From Hornefia butyriciproducens (GTDB taxonomy: Bacteria; Bacillota; Clostridia; Peptostreptococcales; Anaerovoracaceae): a DNA stretch of 64,000 nucleotides. The stretch is from contig NZ_VUMZ01000003.1 in NCBI RefSeq assembly GCF_009695915.1, positions 186,001-250,000 on the forward strand, given 5' to 3'. How positions within the stretch are numbered: position 1 is the first letter of the stretch; each line of letters opens with the position of its first letter. This document shows, piece by piece, positions 54,763 to 63,058 of this stretch. The position numbers were made by a program, and so were the translations under genes. The notes beneath the pieces are model-generated. The model had not been told where the DNA came from and searched no databases. It saw only the letters and a program-made list of their open reading frames with translations.

Positions 54763-56010
54763 CTATTTTTCAGGAGAATTTTCACCTGTATTGATCTCAT
54801 CAAAACGGTAGGTGAGCCCATCCCTTAAGACGGTAACTCCCTCGGCTGATCCGACCTGATCGATATAGCGTTTTACAATCACATCACAGAACTTTTCATC
54901 AAGCTCAACAGTATAGCAGATGCGCCCGGTCTGCTCGCAGGCAATGAGTGTGCTGCCGGAGCCGCCGAACGGATCAAGCACAAGGCATCCGGTCATAGTT
55001 GAGTTCATAATCGGGTAGGCCACAAGAGCCACCGGCTTCATGGTCGGGTGATCTGCATTCTTCTTCGGCTTATCAAATTCCCAGATCGTGGATTCTTTTC
55101 TTCCGGTATACCACTGATGCTTGCCTTTCTTCTTCCAGCCAAAGAGCACCGGTTCGTGCTGCCACTGGTACGGGCTTCTTCCGAGCACCAGCGACTGCTT
55201 CTTCCAGATGCAGCAGCCGGAAAGATAAAAGCCTGCCTCCTCAAAGGCCTTACGGAAGGCAAGACCGTGGGAGTCGGAGTGGAAGACGTATATGCTGGCG
55301 TCGTCTGTCATGCACTCATACATTTGGCTGTAGGCAGCGAGCAGGAACTGCTCAAACTGATCCTCGGCCATCTTGTCGTTTTTGATCTTTCCGGCAGTGC
55401 CTTTGTAGTCTACGTTGTACGGAGGGTCTGTCACGACCAGCTGTGCCTTCTTTCCGTTCATCAAAAGCACATAGGTTTCCGGCTTGGTGGAGTCGCCGCA
55501 AAGCAGGCGGTGCTCGCCAAGCATCCAAAGGTCGCCAGCTTTGGAGAAGACCGGCTTATGAAGCTCAGCCTCGACATCAAAGTCGTCCTCCTTAACGCCG
55601 TCTTTTACATCGTCACGGAACAGGTCGTCCAGTTCCTCCGGATCAAAACCGGTGAGGGAGACGTCAAAGTCAGCACCCTGCAGATCTGCGATCACAAGAG
55701 CCAGTTTGTCCGTATCCCATTCGCCGCTGATCTTGTTCAGGGCGATGTTTAGCGCTTTTTCTTTTTCCGTGTTCATATCGACGACAACAACATCAACCTC
55801 GGTTATGCCGGAGTCGATGAGCACCTTCAGGCGCTGGTGGCCGCCGACCACGCGACCGGTCTGTTTATTCCAGATGACCGGTTCCACATAGCCAAACTGC
55901 TCAATGGAGCGTTTCAGCTTTTCATATTCTGGATCTCCGGGCTGCAGATCCTTACGGGGATTGTAGTCAGCCGGGAGTAAGTCTTTCACATTTTTCTTTT
56001 CTATATTCAT
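54763..56010 (-). CDS. ParB-like nuclease domain fused to DNA methyltransferase
   Basis: The protein has 415 residues from the ATG at 56010, which overlaps the preceding stop (ATGA). Residues 5-100 form a ParB/Spo0J N-terminal domain (DLLPADYNPRKDL, then GGHQRLKVLI). Residues 165-400 are an N4/N6 DNA methyltransferase with motif DPPYNVDY, AdoMet-binding LDPFGGSGST and target-recognition middle. It probably methylates phage DNA against host restriction. A gene for an AdoMet synthetase homologue is directly upstream. Confidence 0.92.
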   Translation of the reverse strand: MNIEKKNVKDLLPADYNPRKDLQPGDPEYEKLKRSIEQFGYVEPVIWNKQTGRVVGGHQRLKVLIDSGITEVDVVVVDMNTEKEKALNIALNKISGEWDTDKLALVIADLQGADFDVSLTGFDPEELDDLFRDDVKDGVKEDDFDVEAELHKPVFSKAGDLWMLGEHRLLCGDSTKPETYVLLMNGKKAQLVVTDPPYNVDYKGTAGKIKNDKMAEDQFEQFLLAAYSQMYECMTDDASIYVFHSDSHGLAFRKAFEEAGFYLSGCCIWKKQSLVLGRSPYQWQHEPVLFGWKKKGKHQWYTGRKESTIWEFDKPKKNADHPTMKPVALVAYPIMNSTMTGCLVLDPFGGSGSTLIACEQTGRICYTVELDEKFCDVIVKRYIDQVGSAEGVTVLRDGLTYRFDEINTGENSPEK

Positions 56011-56789
56011 ACGAGACCCCACTCAGCGAACTTCTCGAATCCGCCAATATCGCGGATGTAGTTTCTCGCTGTTTCTACTATGTCGATATACGGAATACCA
56101 TCAACGGACTCATCCCCGATGGCACAGCAAAGGGTGACCGGCTGTCCGGCTTCCTGCGCTTTGAGCCATGCGTAGATGTTTACACTGACATCTGCTTTGG
56201 ACAGATCCTTTCCGTGCAGGCCGCCGCCAGTCACGGAGTCGGCCATATCTGATCCGAGTTTTCTGTTAGTAGCGCCGGAGTCCACGTCCGTGCCGCCAGT
56301 CCAGTCCCCGAGAGGATTGATCTCGGCAGTGGGGTAGGAAGCTGCAATATCATCTGAGGCTGCGTTGCTCTGGCAGATGATCAGCCGGGCTTCATCAATA
56401 ATGTATTTGCCGTCACAGCCGTACTTCTCATACAGATCCCTTGCGATCCGGGAGAGGACTTTCTGCTCATCGGTTACCGGGACGCCTTTGAAGATCCCGT
56501 TGTCACCACAGCGGATACCGTTCTTCTGGTTATCCGACAGGTGCTGATCCTGCGGCACCTCACAGTAATCGACAGCAAGGCTACCTGTGATGCGGCTTAC
56601 GATTACAGCTGCCTCATCAGGGGAGATGCTAACTGATGTCTCAGCAATGATGTGGCAGGTTCCGTGACCGATCAGGACTTCGACAGCGATCCTCGGATCG
56701 GATTCTTTTTCATAAGCCAGATCCACGAGGGCACCGGCGATGCGGTCAGCCACTTTGTCCGGGTGAGCCGGATTCACTTTTTCAAACAT
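56007..56789 (-). CDS. Shortened S-adenosylmethionine synthetase homologue
   Basis: The 260-residue protein begins at the ATG at 56789 (GGAGG seven bases upstream). Cellular enzymes have about 385-400. It keeps AHPDKVADRIAGALVD, AVEVLIGHGTCHII, NPLGDWTGGTDVDSGATNRKL and GGGLHGKDLSKADVSV, which correspond to the ATP, methionine and phosphate sites. Parts of the middle and C-terminal domains are missing. It is co-translated with the DNA methyltransferase. It may supply AdoMet or act as a regulatory or altered-substrate version. Activity cannot be judged by eye. Confidence 0.82.
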   Translation of the reverse strand: MFEKVNPAHPDKVADRIAGALVDLAYEKESDPRIAVEVLIGHGTCHIIAETSVSISPDEAAVIVSRITGSLAVDYCEVPQDQHLSDNQKNGIRCGDNGIFKGVPVTDEQKVLSRIARDLYEKYGCDGKYIIDEARLIICQSNAASDDIAASYPTAEINPLGDWTGGTDVDSGATNRKLGSDMADSVTGGGLHGKDLSKADVSVNIYAWLKAQEAGQPVTLCCAIGDESVDGIPYIDIVETARNYIRDIGGFEKFAEWGLV

Positions 56790-56806
56790 AATCATTCCTC
56801 CGATTC

Positions 56807-57364
56807 TTACATTTCTCCGCGCCTCGCCCTGAGCAGCCGTTCCATCACATCATCCTGCGGACTCATGCCGGTGTACTCCGAGGCGCAATTTTCTTTCACG
56901 ATCTGGTAGATTTCCATCCAGAGCCGGTTAGTCTGGCTCATGTAGTTCTGTCCCATTGCAACATATGGACTCTGGATCGCGTTTCCCGTGGTGGGGTGCT
57001 TGGCAAGGAAGCCAAACTCCGTCACGGCCTCCTCGCATTGAATCCACCTTGCACAGCTCATGGCGTAGCGCTCAAGTAGCTGTGGGGAAACTAAAGAGGA
57101 GCAGCCGCGTTCATGCAGCCACTCCCATGTAATTTTGTAGATTGCTGCCGCCTGCAGCTTCTTCCCATCTTTTTGTTTCGCAGACAGGAGCTTTGACGGC
57201 TTGGGCATCGGTTGACCTTCCAAATCGGCTGCGTGCGAATCGAAGTCGATGACAGTCAGCGTTCTCTTGCCCGGATTGCCTTCATTGATCTTGTCGACCA
57301 AGGGCTTCTTTTTGGCTCCGGCACCCATCCGGGCACCGCCACGGTTGGTACCGTCCTTAGCCAT
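56807..57364 (-). CDS. Terminase small subunit (P27 family)
   Basis: The 185-residue protein starts at 57364 (GAGGTG upstream). It has a basic N terminus (AKDGTNRGGARMGAGAKKKP), NPGKRTLTVIDF, ERYAMSCARWIQCEEAV and NYMSQTNRLWMEIY, all P27-family features. It recognises phage DNA for packaging. About 4.2 kb of other genes separates it from the large subunit. Confidence 0.9.
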   Translation of the reverse strand: MAKDGTNRGGARMGAGAKKKPLVDKINEGNPGKRTLTVIDFDSHAADLEGQPMPKPSKLLSAKQKDGKKLQAAAIYKITWEWLHERGCSSLVSPQLLERYAMSCARWIQCEEAVTEFGFLAKHPTTGNAIQSPYVAMGQNYMSQTNRLWMEIYQIVKENCASEYTGMSPQDDVMERLLRARRGEM

Positions 57365-57474
57365 GATAATCACCTCACATTTCTGGGGTATATTCCCCGT
57401 TTGAAACCGCGCACGCGCACACGTGACCCCACGCCCGTTCCACGGGGCATAGGCTGTAGAGATTCAGACCGCCC

Positions 57475-57843
57475 CTACCCATCGGAGTGGGTGTGCCAGC
57501 GGTCGCCTCTCTCGGCATGGATCTTTGCATGGCATGCCGTACATAAACTCATCAGGTTCTCATCATTATGGCTGCCTCCTTCGGACAGCGGTTTGATGTG
57601 GTGCACCTGCTCAGCCTTTACGTACCGTCCTTCCGCAAGGCATCGCTCGCAGAGAGGGTGGGCATGAATATAACGGTCGCGGATTCGTTTCCAAGCACGA
57701 CCGTACCTTCGCTTGGAAGTCTTGTCACGGTCGTACTTCTCGTAGCGTCGTTGCTCCTGCCGTTCGTGCTCTGGACAGAAGCGTCCGTCTGTCAGGTTGG
57801 GACAGCCGGGGAAGGAGCAGGGACGCTTTGGTTTCCTTGGCAC
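57475..57843 (-). CDS. HNH endonuclease
   Basis: The 122-residue protein uses a GTG start with GGAGG 8 bases upstream. It has a zinc-binding start (CSFPGCPNLTDGRFCPEH) and the HNH core CERCLAEGRYVKAEQVHHI, then NLMSLCTACHAKIH. HNH enzymes next to terminases in HK97-like phages help packaging cuts. The gene is preceded by a terminator. Confidence 0.93.
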   Translation of the reverse strand: MPRKPKRPCSFPGCPNLTDGRFCPEHERQEQRRYEKYDRDKTSKRRYGRAWKRIRDRYIHAHPLCERCLAEGRYVKAEQVHHIKPLSEGGSHNDENLMSLCTACHAKIHAERGDRWHTHSDG

Positions 57844-57866
57844 CTTGCGTCACCTCCGTTCATAAG

Positions 57867-57898
57867 AAAAGCCCTGCAGGGTTTACGTCCTGCAAGGC
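57867..57898 (-). terminator. Terminator between early and late phage genes
   Basis: On the minus strand GCCTTGCAGG (57898-57889) pairs with CCCTGCAGGGC, followed by TTTTCTT. It lies between the DUF1492 regulator and the HNH gene. Confidence 0.75.
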
Positions 57899-57949
57899 TC
57901 GTCCGTTGTTTCATCTTGTCCATCATAACAATATCATAAAAGGAAACTC

Positions 57950-58375
57950 TCATTCACTCTCATTTACTCTCATGATGGCAGAAACTTTAGAAAGTGCCTG
58001 ATCGTGCATCCGGAAGATATGCTGGATGCTGTAATGCATGTCGACCGCAATCTTCTCCCACGAGAGGAAGCAGAGGTACCGCTTCTCCAGCAGGGTTTGC
58101 AGTTCGACGTCGGACACGGAATGTATCGTCTGCATGATCTCTTTCTTCAGTTCCACCAGATCCTCCACGTCACGCTTTAAGCTGTCCTCGACCTCGATGA
58201 TCTTAAGCACCGCACGTTCTACCTTTGAGCCGCCGCGATTCGGGTTTCTCGGCATGTCGCTGTAGACAGTGGTGCAGGAGGTAGCCAGATCGTTCAGTGA
58301 TTCAATCTGCTGGAGCTTGGACTTGATACGCATGTCCAGTGTCCGTGCCTGTGATAAATATTCTTTTGCTGTCAT
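57950..58375 (-). CDS. DUF1492/ArpU-like late transcription regulator
   Basis: The 141-residue protein has N-terminal helices (MTAKEYLSQARTLDMRIKSKLQQ) and a C-terminal sigma-70 region 4-like helix-turn-helix (LEKRYLCFLSWEKIAVDMHYSIQHIFRMHDQAL). Such proteins switch on phage late genes. It is the last gene before a terminator and the packaging genes, the expected place. Its start overlaps the small gene upstream (ATGA). Confidence 0.85.
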   Translation of the reverse strand: MTAKEYLSQARTLDMRIKSKLQQIESLNDLATSCTTVYSDMPRNPNRGGSKVERAVLKIIEVEDSLKRDVEDLVELKKEIMQTIHSVSDVELQTLLEKRYLCFLSWEKIAVDMHYSIQHIFRMHDQALSKVSAIMRVNESE

Positions 58376-58557
58376 TTATCTTTCTCCTTCCGCAGCCTTC
58401 TGATGAGATACTCCGGATCAACGTCCGTCAGAACACCAAACCAGTCGGAGCGGAAGAAGCGCTCGATCTCGGCGAGCTCTGCCTCGTCGTCAGTCAGCCG
58501 GTAATCCTTCACGGCCTGCAGCACGATGGCATTCGCCAGATTCTCGTATGGGTTCAA
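58372..58557 (-). CDS. Small phage protein of unknown function
   Basis: The 61-residue protein starts at a TTG (GGAGG 7 bases upstream). The sequence MNPYENLANAIVLQAVKDYR and EIERFFRSDWFGVLTDVDPEYLIRRL is common in Clostridia phages. No function is known. It overlaps the DUF1492 gene by four bases. Confidence 0.75.
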   Translation of the reverse strand: MNPYENLANAIVLQAVKDYRLTDDEAELAEIERFFRSDWFGVLTDVDPEYLIRRLRKEKDK

Positions 58558-58621
58558 AGTCTCACCTCCGATTTGTAACGTCCTCGGGTTGACTCTGATT
58601 GACTCGTGTTTACAGTGATTG

Positions 58622-59968
58622 TCACTTGGACAGCTCCGCCTTGACCGCAGCGATCAGGCTGTCCTGTATTTTCTCTTTTGACTGCAGGGCTTTCAGCACC
58701 CGGCCATCGACCGTATCATCCGTAATGATGTGGTGGATCACGACGGTGTCCTGCTGTCCCTGTCTCCACAGACGGGCATTGGTCTGCTGATACAGTTCCA
58801 GCGACCACGTGAGGCCGAACCAGATAAGGGTGGAGCCTCCGGTCTGCAGGTTGAGTCCGTGCCCGGCTGAGGCAGGGTGGATCACAGCAACCGGGATCTT
58901 TCCTGCATTCCATTCGCGGATGTCGGAAGATGATTTTATCTCCCTGACCTTGAACCGGGACTTGATGCGCTCAAGATCGTGCTTGAACCAGTAGGCCACC
59001 AGCACCGGTTTGCCGTTGGCGCCTTCGATCAAATCTTCCAGTGCATCCAGCTTCCGGTCATGGATATGGATGTGGTCGCCGTCATCGTCATAGATCGCAC
59101 CGTTGGCCATCTGCAGGAGCTTCCCGGTGAGGGCTGCGGCGTTGGCCACTGTGATTTCCTTCTCCGGAAGCTGCAGCACCAGTGTCTGCTTCAGTTCGTC
59201 GTAGTGCTCACGCTCATCATCGGAAAGCTCCACGGTGTGCGTGTTCATCACAAGCTCCGGCATCTTCAGATGATCGGTTGCCTTCATGGAAATGGTGATG
59301 TCAGAGATCTGTTTATAGATCGCCTTATCCGCACCGGGCAGGAGTTTGTATGAGTAGATGATCTGGCCGTTGCGCTTGTCCGGTCTGAAATAGTTGTTAC
59401 GGTACATTCCGATAAAGCGCCCGAGCCGCTGCCCCATATCCAGCACCTTAAACTCTGCCCAGAGATCCATCAGACCGTTCGCGGAAGGGGTGCCGGTCAA
59501 ACCGACGATCCGCTTGATCCGTGGCCGCACCTTCATCAGAGCCTTAAAGCGTTTTGATTGGTGGTTCTTAAAGGAGGAGAGCTCATCCACAATGACCGTA
59601 TCGAAGGTGAACGGGATGCCGCTTTGCTCGACCAGCCACTGGACATTCTCGCGGTTGATGATATAGATATCCGCATCTCGCATCAGGGCAGCCTTCCGGT
59701 CTTTCTCGGAACCGACAGCGACGGAATAGGTCAGCATGCTCAGGTGATCCCATTTTTCGATCTCCGCAGGCCATGTGTCCCGTGCTACCCTAAGAGGTGC
59801 GATCACCAGTATGCGGTGAGCTTCGAAGCTGTCAAACAGCAGGTCAAGAAGTGCGGTCAGGCTGATAGCCGTCTTGCCTAAGCCCATATCCAGCAGCACG
59901 GCAGCAACCGGGTGGGATTTGATATATTCGGTTGCATACTGCTGATAATCATGTGGTACATATTTCAT
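58622..59968 (-). CDS. SNF2-like DNA helicase
   Basis: The protein has 448 residues from the ATG at 59968, with GGAGG eight bases upstream; a longer frame overlapping the nuclease gene is rejected. The helicase motifs are Q-like YVPHDYQQYATEYI, Walker A LLDMGLGKTA, DELS in VDELSSFKNHQSKRF, and motif VI QTNARLWRQGQ. It is one of the replication genes of this phage group. It overlaps the VRR-NUC gene by 20 bases. Confidence 0.92.
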   Translation of the reverse strand: MKYVPHDYQQYATEYIKSHPVAAVLLDMGLGKTAISLTALLDLLFDSFEAHRILVIAPLRVARDTWPAEIEKWDHLSMLTYSVAVGSEKDRKAALMRDADIYIINRENVQWLVEQSGIPFTFDTVIVDELSSFKNHQSKRFKALMKVRPRIKRIVGLTGTPSANGLMDLWAEFKVLDMGQRLGRFIGMYRNNYFRPDKRNGQIIYSYKLLPGADKAIYKQISDITISMKATDHLKMPELVMNTHTVELSDDEREHYDELKQTLVLQLPEKEITVANAAALTGKLLQMANGAIYDDDGDHIHIHDRKLDALEDLIEGANGKPVLVAYWFKHDLERIKSRFKVREIKSSSDIREWNAGKIPVAVIHPASAGHGLNLQTGGSTLIWFGLTWSLELYQQTNARLWRQGQQDTVVIHHIITDDTVDGRVLKALQSKEKIQDSLIAAVKAELSK

Positions 59969-60230
59969 CAAGGATTCCTCCGATCTGGTCTTTGTCATCA
60001 AGGGTGTAAACGGAAAAGCCAAGCTCGCGTAGTTTTTTGTGTCTGGCTTCCTGCAGCGGTCTTGGTTTCTTACCCGGAGCCTTGACCTCCACAAAGGCCA
60101 GCCGTCCGCCCGGCATCAGTACGATACGATCAGGCATGCCGTCCAAGCCCGGGCTTACAAACTTGGGAGCCAGACCGCCGCGTTTCTTTACTGCATCAGC
60201 CAGTTTCTTTTCGATTGATTTTTCAAGCAT
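59949..60230 (-). CDS. VRR-NUC domain nuclease
   Basis: The 93-residue protein has the VRR-NUC pattern: LVSPGLDGMPDRIVL-like VSPGLDGMPDRIVLM, then LAFVEVKAPGKKPRPLQ and a C-terminal GFSVYTLDDKDQI. VRR-NUC enzymes cut branched or ends of DNA and often pair with phage helicases, as here. GGAAGG precedes the ATG. Confidence 0.9.
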   Translation of the reverse strand: MLEKSIEKKLADAVKKRGGLAPKFVSPGLDGMPDRIVLMPGGRLAFVEVKAPGKKPRPLQEARHKKLRELGFSVYTLDDKDQIGGILDEICTT

Positions 60231-60261
60231 TGTGCCTTCCTTTCATCAGTGAATTAAACGG

Positions 60262-60361
60262 TGGTGCAGGTCGATTAAGGTCATATCGCTAACTTTTCTT
60301 ATAGGCTGTTTTTTTAGGCTCTAAGAGTAGTTATAGAAAAGAGCTTCATCGACCTACACCA
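60262..60361. repeat. 14-bp inverted repeat framing a 72-base loop
   Basis: TGGTGCAGGTCGAT (60262-60275) is mirrored by ATCGACCTACACCA (60348-60361) with one mismatch. Inside are CTTTTCTTATAG and TTATAGAAAAG, which can partly pair, and two AGGCT words around a T-run. The element lies in the 137-base gap between primase and nuclease genes. It may be a replication origin, a structured RNA or a terminator. Confidence 0.6.
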
Positions 60362-60367
60362 TTAGTC

Positions 60368-62623
60368 CTAAGCCTTCATAAAATCAGACTTTAAGCGGAC
60401 TCCGAAGACCATGACTCCGGTCTTGGTACGCTTTTTCTCAAAGCCAGCCTGATCCAGTGCCGTATAGAAATCCGTCGTGCTGCGGATATACTCACCGACC
60501 TGCATGCAGTAGCTGCGGTATTCGTTATAAAACTCGCCGGACTTGGTCGTATAGCTCTGATCCAGCTCGCAGCGCTCATCCAGAAACTGTGAGAGCCAGT
60601 CGTTGTTTTCCTTGTAACGATTGATGGCGTCGACCACAACCTTCGGCTTCTCGATCTTGTAGTCCTTGGCGATCACGCGCTTGGCACCTTCAATGATCCA
60701 AGAGAGGATCGCGCCGCCGCATTTCTTATACAGGTAGTCGGCGTAATTCTTGATGTCGCTGTTTCCTTCAATGACGGCATTGAACGGGATCACGATCAGC
60801 CTTCTCCACGTACCGGCATCCAGCGCTCCCACCTTCGGCAGGTGATTGGTATAGAGCACCAGCGTGTGCGTCGGAACATAGGAGAAGGGGTCTTTGTATT
60901 TTTTCTCCGCATAGATCTCGTCGGTGGAGCAGAGCTGCTTCACGTTGGAAGTGGAAAGGCGCATGCCTTCCTCAAGTTCGGATGCGATCAGCAGGCGCTT
61001 GCCCTTGGCCTCAGCAAGTTCCGGTTTGACGTTCCGCTTGCAGCCCACGGTCAGGGTGTCGGCGGACATGTTCCCGGAGTAGCTTCCGAGCACCCGGGAG
61101 ATGGCATTCCAAAAGGTCGACTTACCGTTGCGGCCTTCGCCATACGCGATGATCAGAGCCTCAAGGCAGACTTTGCCGATAGCGGACAGCCCGGCGATCT
61201 CCTGCACGTAGTTCATGAGCTCCGTATCGCCCACGAAGAAGGTGTCGAGCGCTGCCTGCCAGATGTCCATGTTCAGGTCATCCGGATCAACCGAGGTCTG
61301 TTTTGTAATGAAGTCTCCCGGGGTGTGATCGTGAAGTGCGGTCAGTCCCTTGCTCAGGTCGTAGGTGGCTGACGGCGTGTTCAGCAGGAATTCATCTGCG
61401 TCCAGATCCCTCTGGTCGACCTCCAGCATTGGTCTTGCTTCCTTCAGGGCAGAGGAGATGTATTTGGAATCCCGGCGCTTGATAGCGTAGTTCCGGTAAC
61501 TGATGGCATTCTCATATTTCTGGAAGATACGTACCTGCTCCCGGTTCATGGCAGCGGCGGCCTTCTTATTTCCCATCGTGGCAACGAGCTCCCATGCGCC
61601 GCATTTCATCATTTCATCAAGAGTCTTCTTGATCTCGTTCTCCGCTTCCTCCAGCTGACGGGCAGTGAGTTCCTGCGCGACAGCCTGTGACTTTGGTTTC
61701 GATTCCTCCCAGAAGCTGCCGTTGTACACGAGGTAGTCTGTCGATGGGGAGTAGCGGAGCCGGTCGATGTATTCCCGGGAAAGGATCAAAGCCTGCCCGA
61801 CATCTGAGTAATCGCCGGGCTGCAGGAGAAGCTCCTGATTATATTTTTCCGGAGGGATGTAATCGTCCTGAGATGACACCTTGCCGTAAAAGCGGAGTGC
61901 GCTGCGCCAGATGGTATCCAGCTCATGGGCATCCAGAGGCGGATCGCAGTTTTTCGAGAATTCGATAAAGCGGTCGTGGGCTTCATCGGTGTTGCCGTAG
62001 CGTTTCAGGATTCTTCCGGCGTAGTGGGACATGGTGGCATTCCGGGAGCCTTCTGGGATGGTGATGCTGCCGTAGGTGCCGCCGTCCATGTTTTCATCAA
62101 ACTCATCATCCAGAAATGAGGTCAGGTTCATGGGTGCATCAAAGACCTCGACCTGCGGATCAGCTGTCCCATAAAAGAACCGGGCAGCATCCAGCGCCTG
62201 CGTATCGAAGTACGGAAAGATGGCACTCACCAGCCTTTTCAGGTTGCTGTATTCCGTTGCGTCGGTGATCCTTTCGATCGGGAAGAACACATGGAACTTC
62301 GGCCTCGGTGCTTTACCATTCTTGGTCTTCTCATGATGCCTTGAGTAGTGGACAGCAAAGGCGACGCCCGGAAAAGCGGCAGCCACGTCAGCCGGGCTTA
62401 CCCATTCATCCGGGTTTTCACTGTGGTCGTTGTCGCAGTCGACCGGCAGGCAGTCGCTTCCGATGAAGTTATCATTATTGCGATAGCTGTTCTGGTATTC
62501 TGCACATACGTAATCGTGGCAGACGGCCTCCCTGAGAGAGGCCTGATCTGTCACGTCGTGCTTGTGAGGGTAGGAGCAGTTACTTGGACTGCCTATGATA
62601 TCTGCGCTGTAGAGGGTAAACAT
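60368..62623 (-). CDS. Phage primase-helicase (D5/P4 type)
   Basis: The 751-residue protein has an N-terminal primase-like part (CDNDHSENPDEWVSPADV, FHVFFPIERI, LDAARFFYGTADPQVEVFD) and a C-terminal SF3-like helicase of the D5 family (YGEGRNGKSTFWNAISRVLGSY, LLIASELEEGMRLSTSNVKQL, VLYTNHLPKVGALDAGTWRRL). It primes and unwinds phage DNA. The start has GGAGG nine bases upstream; it overlaps the upstream gene by one base. Confidence 0.93.
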   Translation of the reverse strand: MFTLYSADIIGSPSNCSYPHKHDVTDQASLREAVCHDYVCAEYQNSYRNNDNFIGSDCLPVDCDNDHSENPDEWVSPADVAAAFPGVAFAVHYSRHHEKTKNGKAPRPKFHVFFPIERITDATEYSNLKRLVSAIFPYFDTQALDAARFFYGTADPQVEVFDAPMNLTSFLDDEFDENMDGGTYGSITIPEGSRNATMSHYAGRILKRYGNTDEAHDRFIEFSKNCDPPLDAHELDTIWRSALRFYGKVSSQDDYIPPEKYNQELLLQPGDYSDVGQALILSREYIDRLRYSPSTDYLVYNGSFWEESKPKSQAVAQELTARQLEEAENEIKKTLDEMMKCGAWELVATMGNKKAAAAMNREQVRIFQKYENAISYRNYAIKRRDSKYISSALKEARPMLEVDQRDLDADEFLLNTPSATYDLSKGLTALHDHTPGDFITKQTSVDPDDLNMDIWQAALDTFFVGDTELMNYVQEIAGLSAIGKVCLEALIIAYGEGRNGKSTFWNAISRVLGSYSGNMSADTLTVGCKRNVKPELAEAKGKRLLIASELEEGMRLSTSNVKQLCSTDEIYAEKKYKDPFSYVPTHTLVLYTNHLPKVGALDAGTWRRLIVIPFNAVIEGNSDIKNYADYLYKKCGGAILSWIIEGAKRVIAKDYKIEKPKVVVDAINRYKENNDWLSQFLDERCELDQSYTTKSGEFYNEYRSYCMQVGEYIRSTTDFYTALDQAGFEKKRTKTGVMVFGVRLKSDFMKA

Positions 62624-62949
62624 CAGTCGTACACCTCCTTGGATTCTTCCTCCAGCACCTTTGTGATGAACTTCAGTGCCCGGATGATGGTTTCGAGCTC
62701 GCAGTCACCGCCGAGGAATACTTCGAAGCCTTCATCGGCGTAGCGCCCGAGAGGATGAATCTGGATATCTGTTCCACCGGTGTCTTCAATGCGGAAGTAA
62801 GTGCGTCCGCCGTGTCCGGTATCACCGCCCATGTATCCCGTGGTACCGGCTTCGACCTCGAGGATATTGCAGCTGACCACGTCCCGGCTGTAGGTAGTGA
62901 TCTGGGTGCCGTCAGGCAGGATACGTCTGTTTTCTTTAATTTCGAACAT
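62623..62949 (-). CDS. Conserved phage protein of unknown function
   Basis: The 108-residue protein (MFEIKENRRILPDGTQI, ILEVEAGTTGYMGGDTGHGGRTYFRIED) occurs in many Clostridia prophages near primase genes. It is acidic and beta-rich and has no known function. AGGAGG precedes the ATG. It overlaps the primase by one base. Confidence 0.75.
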   Translation of the reverse strand: MFEIKENRRILPDGTQITTYSRDVVSCNILEVEAGTTGYMGGDTGHGGRTYFRIEDTGGTDIQIHPLGRYADEGFEVFLGGDCELETIIRALKFITKVLEEESKEVYD

Positions 62950-63014
62950 AGATCTTCCTCCTGTTCTATTGAGATAGTGAAGGCGGTAAAAGCAAAGGCT
63001 GCCACCGCCGGTTT

Positions 63015-63053
63015 ACACTTTCCACTGGAGGTGACAGCCCTGATTTGACGAAA
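63015..63053. repeat. Dispersed repeat element, copy 2
   Basis: CACTTTCCACTGGAGGT and GATTTGACGAAA as in the copy at 31678, with GACAGCCCT between. Here GGCTGCCACC (62998-63007) and GGTGACAGCC (63029-63038) also form a hairpin after the polymerase gene. The hairpin may end transcription. Confidence 0.55.
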
Positions 63054-63058
63054 GAAGA

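Noticed and set aside
31678-63053. Repeat pair as prophage attL and attR
   Set aside because: Replication genes continue beyond the right copy, and recombinase genes lie outside the left copy, so the pair does not bracket the element.
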